From positions 1-8,835 of the forward strand of contig CALGHA010000058.1 of NCBI GenBank assembly GCA_937915835.1: 8,835 nucleotides of DNA, in the 5' to 3' direction. A program made the translations under genes and the position numbers. Below are positions 5,948-8,835 of the stretch, piece after piece. Under the pieces are notes generated by a model. That model made no database searches. It was not told the origin of the DNA and saw nothing but the letters and a program-made list of their open reading frames with translations. Position 1 is the stretch's first letter. Each line of letters begins with the position of its first letter. Source of the DNA: an uncultured Fretibacterium sp. GTDB lineage: Bacteria > Synergistota > Synergistia > Synergistales > Aminobacteriaceae.

Positions 5948-7033
5948 TTACTTTGCGTTACGTTTTCTTTCTTTGTCGATTGCTTCCCAGAGGCCGAGCA
6001 AGTACTCAGCTCCTAAAGCCCTGTCGTAAAGTCCGTAACCTGGTCTGCCCTTTTCGTCCCAAATCATTCTGCCGTGATCCGGTCTTACGTAAGTATCCGG
6101 GCATGTCTCGTAAATCGCCCTCATAATCTCGTACAAATCTAAATCTCCCGTGCATGAAAGGTGAGCTGCCTCGCGGAATTTGTGATAGCCGAGATATTTT
6201 ACGTTACGGACATGGAGCGCGCCAATTCTATTTTTCTCGCCGAAATGCCTGATTATCGCCGGAATGTCATTATCTGGATTTGAGCCGAGTGAGCCGGTGC
6301 ATAAGCATACAGTGTTAGCAGGAGAGTCATGAAGAGCTACGATCTTGTCGTAATCTTCTTGAGAGTGCGCAATTCTCGGAAGTCCGAAGATTGGCCAGGC
6401 AGGATCGTCGGGATGACACGCCATTTTTACGCCGACGCTTTCACAAACGGGGATTACGGCATCAAGGAAGTATTTATAGTTCACTCGTAACATGTCCGGA
6501 GTCATGCCTTCGTATTGCTTTAAAGTCGTCTCGAGCAAAGCTAATCTCTCAGGTTCCCAACCAGGAAGTGTGAAGCCCTGTGAATCTTCAGCAGTCTTGC
6601 GAACAATTTCCAACGGGCCCATATCGCCGAGTTCTTTTTCGTCGAAGTATAAGCTGTTCGAGCCGTCTTCAGGAATTTCACGCGCTAAATCCGTCCTGAG
6701 CCAATCGAACACGGGCATAAAGTTGTAGATTATGACTTTCACGCCATGACGAGCTAAATTTTTAATCGTCTCAATGTAATTCGTGATGTATTCGTCCCTC
6801 GAAGGCAAGCCCATTTTGATATCTTCATGAACGTTTACGCTCTCGATGACTTCAAGCTCAAGTCCTGCGTCGTGAACTTCTTTTACGAGTGCGGCGATTT
6901 CAGCGTCTTCCCAGAGAACTCCGGCGGGTTTGTCGAGTAATCCCATTAAGCCCGAAACTCCTGCAACCTGCTTAATATACTTCAAGGGAATTGGATCCGC
7001 TTTGCTTCCGTACCAGCGAAATGTCATTTTCAT
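5948..7033 (-). CDS. uxuA: Mannonate dehydratase
   Basis: This 361-residue cytosolic enzyme removes water from D-mannonate to give 2-keto-3-deoxy-D-gluconate (EC 4.2.1.8) in glucuronate breakdown. The N-terminus FRWYGSKADPIPLKYIKQ (5-22) is typical. MACHPDDPAWPIFGLPRI (204-221), CTGSLGSNPDNDI (245-257), GALHVRNVKY (271-280) and DHGRMIWDEKGRPGYGLYDR (319-338) are hallmark segments holding the metal-binding and active-site His, Cys and Asp residues. Length is within the range of shorter bacterial UxuA proteins. AGGAGG at 7051-7046 (minus strand) sits 12 nt before ATG 7033; the in-frame ATG at 7027 is too far from it. No other hexuronate genes are nearby; the downstream genes encode membrane proteins not normally linked to this pathway. 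Confidence 0.96.
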   Translation of the reverse strand: MKMTFRWYGSKADPIPLKYIKQVAGVSGLMGLLDKPAGVLWEDAEIAALVKEVHDAGLELEVIESVNVHEDIKMGLPSRDEYITNYIETIKNLARHGVKVIIYNFMPVFDWLRTDLAREIPEDGSNSLYFDEKELGDMGPLEIVRKTAEDSQGFTLPGWEPERLALLETTLKQYEGMTPDMLRVNYKYFLDAVIPVCESVGVKMACHPDDPAWPIFGLPRIAHSQEDYDKIVALHDSPANTVCLCTGSLGSNPDNDIPAIIRHFGEKNRIGALHVRNVKYLGYHKFREAAHLSCTGDLDLYEIMRAIYETCPDTYVRPDHGRMIWDEKGRPGYGLYDRALGAEYLLGLWEAIDKERKRNAK

Positions 7034-7118
7034 GGTGAGTTTTCCCCTCCTGTAAATTTTTTATGGATAAATGAATTATATATTATTGCGAAAAATTTTT
7101 GTGGCAAAATTTTCATCA

Positions 7119-7146
7119 TTATCATTAAAATAGAACGTGTTATATT
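7119..7146 (+). promoter_or_regulatory. Possible promoter overlapping palindrome copy 2
   Basis: TTATCA (7119-7124) and TATATT (7141-7146) are spaced by 16 bp, the same geometry as P2 of gpmA, and would drive transcription toward flgM with a long leader. On the other strand a perfect TTGACA (7170 to 7165) points to uxuA, but the best -10 matches at usable spacing are poor. Which gene is served is undecided. Confidence 0.3.
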
Positions 7147-7149
7147 TTC
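7127..7149. promoter_or_regulatory. Imperfect palindrome, candidate operator (copy 2)
   Basis: These 23 bp are identical to 1528-1550, including the bases that break the dyad. The site lies 94 bp upstream of uxuA and 174 bp upstream of flgM. Flanking sequence does not match copy 1, so this is not part of a longer duplicated segment. Position favours control of uxuA, with flgM also possible. Confidence 0.65.
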
Positions 7150-7245
7150 TTGCTCGTAAATTTTTGTCAAAACTTTTTGTAATCCCTCGTGAAATATTTA
7201 TTCCCAATCAAGTTCATGCTCCCCAAATTTTTTATCGCAAATTGT

Positions 7246-7273
7246 TAAAGATAATCGCGTATTTTACCGAAAA
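7246..7273 (+). promoter_or_regulatory. Candidate sigma28 (FliA) promoter for flgM
   Basis: TAAA at 7246-7249 and ACCGAAAA at 7266-7273 resemble the flagellar sigma28 consensus TAAA and GCCGATAA (six of eight in the second box). The 16-bp gap is one base longer than the usual 15. flgM-flgN-flgK are commonly FliA-controlled late genes, which supports the call; spacing and mismatches weaken it. Confidence 0.4.
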
Positions 7274-7323
7274 TCTACACAGCTAAAGCAAAATATTCAA
7301 ATCTTTCACAGAGGAGGAGGGCA

Positions 7324-7623
7324 ATGATGGTAGGCAGAGTTTCAGGGCAATACAACACCGAAGCCCTGAGCAGTAAAAAATCACGGCGAAATATTTCTTA
7401 CGGCAGCGGATATGCTTCCGAGTCCGACGACGCTCGATTTAGCACATTCGGAACTTTATTATCCAAAGCACAAGCCGAGATGAAAAATATTCCCGATGTC
7501 CGCGAAGATGTCGTAGCAAAATTCAAGTCCGAGATTGAAACAGGAACTTACAAGCCCCCGTTGGAGAAGTTAGCTAACGTTCTCTATATGGCCGGAATTT
7601 TGGACGCAGCTGAAGAATTATGA
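7324..7623 (+). CDS. flgM: Negative regulator of flagellin synthesis (anti-sigma28 factor)
   Basis: A 99-residue protein. FlgM holds the flagellar sigma factor FliA (sigma28) inactive until the hook is complete and FlgM is exported. The N-terminal half is polar, serine-rich and likely disordered, as is normal for FlgM. The sigma-binding C-terminal half is recognisable in IPDVREDVVAKF (56-67) and IETGTYKPPLEKLANVL (71-87). Position directly before flgN and flgK is the standard arrangement. GAGGAGGAGG at 7311-7320 is a very strong ribosome binding site; either ATG 7324 or the adjacent ATG 7327 could be used. flgN begins 4 nt after the stop. Confidence 0.9.
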   Translation: MMVGRVSGQYNTEALSSKKSRRNISYGSGYASESDDARFSTFGTLLSKAQAEMKNIPDVREDVVAKFKSEIETGTYKPPLEKLANVLYMAGILDAAEEL

Positions 7624-7627
7624 GATT

Positions 7628-8101
7628 ATGCGTGCTGAAATTGAGGAGCTTATCAATGCCGTAACAACCGAAACAGATTGCATTGATGACATAATTGACG
7701 TAATCCGGGAACAGCGGGAGGCTATGCGCGAGCGGGACACTGACGCTGTTAATTCTCTCATGGACGAAATGCGAAATTTATCGTTCGAGGCTCAAACTCA
7801 GGAGAATTTACGCAACGACATAGCTAAAAGATTGGCCGCAAAATTTTCGTGCGAACCTAAAGCTGTTTCACTCGCCGCAATTATGGAAAACGATGAACGC
7901 GCAATTTTTAACGGGGCTGCTGATAGATTAACGCAGTCCATTTTTGTATTAAAATCCGAAATGATGATACTTAACGGCCTTATTGACCAGAACGAGCAAT
8001 ATACGTCAATGCTGCTTTCTGAATGGCGCAGGCTTAACGGCGATAACCTTTCGCAGTCTGGTCCGGATGGTACGCAGTACGGTTACGACTTCAGGGGGTA
8101 G
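7628..8101 (+). CDS. flgN: Flagellar export chaperone FlgN-like protein
   Basis: A 157-residue, charged, mostly helical protein with heptad-like stretches around 10-60 and 90-130, consistent with the long helices of FlgN. FlgN binds hook-filament junction proteins FlgK and FlgL in the cytosol and delivers them to the flagellar export gate. Sequence conservation in this family is poor, so the call rests on fold-like composition, length and position between flgM and flgK. The ribosome binding site is weak and the gap to flgM is 4 nt, suggesting translational coupling. The C-terminal tail (about 138-157) is polar and probably flexible. Confidence 0.82.
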   Translation: MRAEIEELINAVTTETDCIDDIIDVIREQREAMRERDTDAVNSLMDEMRNLSFEAQTQENLRNDIAKRLAAKFSCEPKAVSLAAIMENDERAIFNGAADRLTQSIFVLKSEMMILNGLIDQNEQYTSMLLSEWRRLNGDNLSQSGPDGTQYGYDFRG

Positions 8102-8106
8102 ATAAA

Positions 8107-8835
8107 ATGAGCAGTACTTTCGGCGGCCTCGAAATGGGAAAATCCGCATTAAACGCCTTCAGATTGGGAATGCAAACCGTCGGGCATAATATTTCCAACA
8201 TGAACACAGAGGGCTATTCTCGTCAAAGAGTAGTTTTCTCGACAGTTACGCCTGAGGACATTCCGCATGTCGGACAACTTGGGCAGGGAATGTATGCAAG
8301 CACGATTGAACGCATTCGTGATGAATTTCTTGATTTCCAGTATCGCGACAATAACGCAACTTTAGGCTACTGGGAGAAAATTAATGATCTATATGATTCG
8401 ATACAGAATTACATTTCAGAGCCTAATTCATCAGGAATACGCTCCGCAATGGATACTTTTTTCACGAATATGCAGACTTTACAGCAAACTCCGGAAGATA
8501 CGAGTGCAAGACGAGCACTTGTTGAGTCTGCTACTTCGGTCGGCGGAATGCTCAACAACTTAATCTCCAGTTTTGACACTTACAACGAATCTATCAATAT
8601 GGAGCTTAAGCTAGCTGTTGATGAGGCAAATTCTATGCTTTATGATTTGGCGGCTCTTAACAAGGAGATTGCAGAGGCAGAAGCCCTTAACCAGAACGCA
8701 AATGATTTATATGACAAACGGGATTTAATAATAGATAAGCTCTCAAACATGATGGATATATCTTACAATGAGCCATTGACGCGCGACGGAGTTAAAGGAG
8801 AATTTTTCCTGTCAGTCAACGGCCGAGTTTTAGTT
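8107..8835 (+). CDS. flgK: Flagellar hook-associated protein 1 (FlgK), N-terminal part
   Basis: The frame is open from ATG 8107 to the window end, 243 codons without a stop. FlgK forms the first junction ring between hook and filament. The N-terminal rod/hook domain is clear: FGGLEMGKSALNAFRLGM (5-22) and HNISNMNTEGYSRQRVVF (27-44), the hallmark of flagellar rod, hook and junction proteins. The helical region that follows contains the FlgK-type stretch MDTFFTNMQTLQQTPEDTSA and a long coiled segment ending in YDKRDLIIDKLS. AGGGGG at 8093-8098 lies 8 nt before the start, overlapping the flgN 3' end. FlgK proteins usually exceed 500 residues, so more than half is outside the window. Confidence 0.95.
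   Translation, partial: MSSTFGGLEMGKSALNAFRLGMQTVGHNISNMNTEGYSRQRVVFSTVTPEDIPHVGQLGQGMYASTIERIRDEFLDFQYRDNNATLGYWEKINDLYDSIQNYISEPNSSGIRSAMDTFFTNMQTLQQTPEDTSARRALVESATSVGGMLNNLISSFDTYNESINMELKLAVDEANSMLYDLAALNKEIAEAEALNQNANDLYDKRDLIIDKLSNMMDISYNEPLTRDGVKGEFFLSVNGRVLV

Overview
The window is a moderately AT-rich, gene-dense bacterial chromosome segment. It has strong AGGAGG-type ribosome binding sites, consensus sigma70-like promoters and a flgM-flgN-flgK flagellar block. That combination fits an anaerobic, motile, diderm or Firmicutes-like gut or rumen bacterium. Synergistota is my best guess, but no phylogenetic marker here settles it and the assignment is low confidence. I see no rRNA, tRNA, CRISPR array, transposase or phage gene.

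Layout. (1) 1-1340, minus strand: an MBOAT (AlgI/DltB-type) membrane O-acyltransferase that lacks only its last few codons. (2) 1341-1638: a divergent control region with a tandem array of a 7-bp unit, two sigma70-like promoters and a 22-bp imperfect palindrome over the second promoter. (3) 1639-3631, plus strand: a two-gene operon of 2,3-bisphosphoglycerate-dependent phosphoglycerate mutase (gpmA) and a class I/II PLP aminotransferase, closed by a hairpin. (4) 3689-4584, plus strand: a perfect-hexamer promoter that starts transcription inside a second, unrelated 7-bp array, then a DUF268 methyltransferase-like gene. A hairpin at 4591-4617 separates it from the convergent genes and works best for the minus strand. 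(5) 7033 down to 4637, minus strand: uxuA (mannonate dehydratase), a DUF4405 membrane protein with a cytochrome-b-like histidine pattern, a DUF4491 small membrane protein, and a small four-CxxC zinc-ribbon protein with its own extended -10 promoter. (6) 7034-7323: a divergent control region with a second exact copy of the palindrome and a possible sigma28 promoter. (7) 7324-8835, plus strand: flgM, flgN and the 5' part of flgK.

How the genes may work together. gpmA (lower glycolysis) and uxuA (hexuronate breakdown feeding Entner-Doudoroff-type intermediates) belong to central carbon metabolism. The two genomic sites sharing the exact 23-bp sequence lie in front of gpmA and between uxuA and flgM, so one transcription factor may link sugar metabolism and possibly motility. 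The MBOAT and DUF268 proteins are both plausible surface-glycan modification enzymes, and each has a heptanucleotide tandem array at or near its promoter. This resembles the known 7-bp repeat control of Haemophilus influenzae hmw promoters and makes phase-variable expression a testable idea. FlgM, FlgN and FlgK are the usual late flagellar checkpoint, hook-junction chaperone and hook-filament junction protein.

The most interesting signals are the paired 7-bp arrays, the duplicated palindrome overlapping promoter elements, and the twice-repeated H-x13-H pattern in the DUF4405 protein. I did not find a clearly new multi-gene system.
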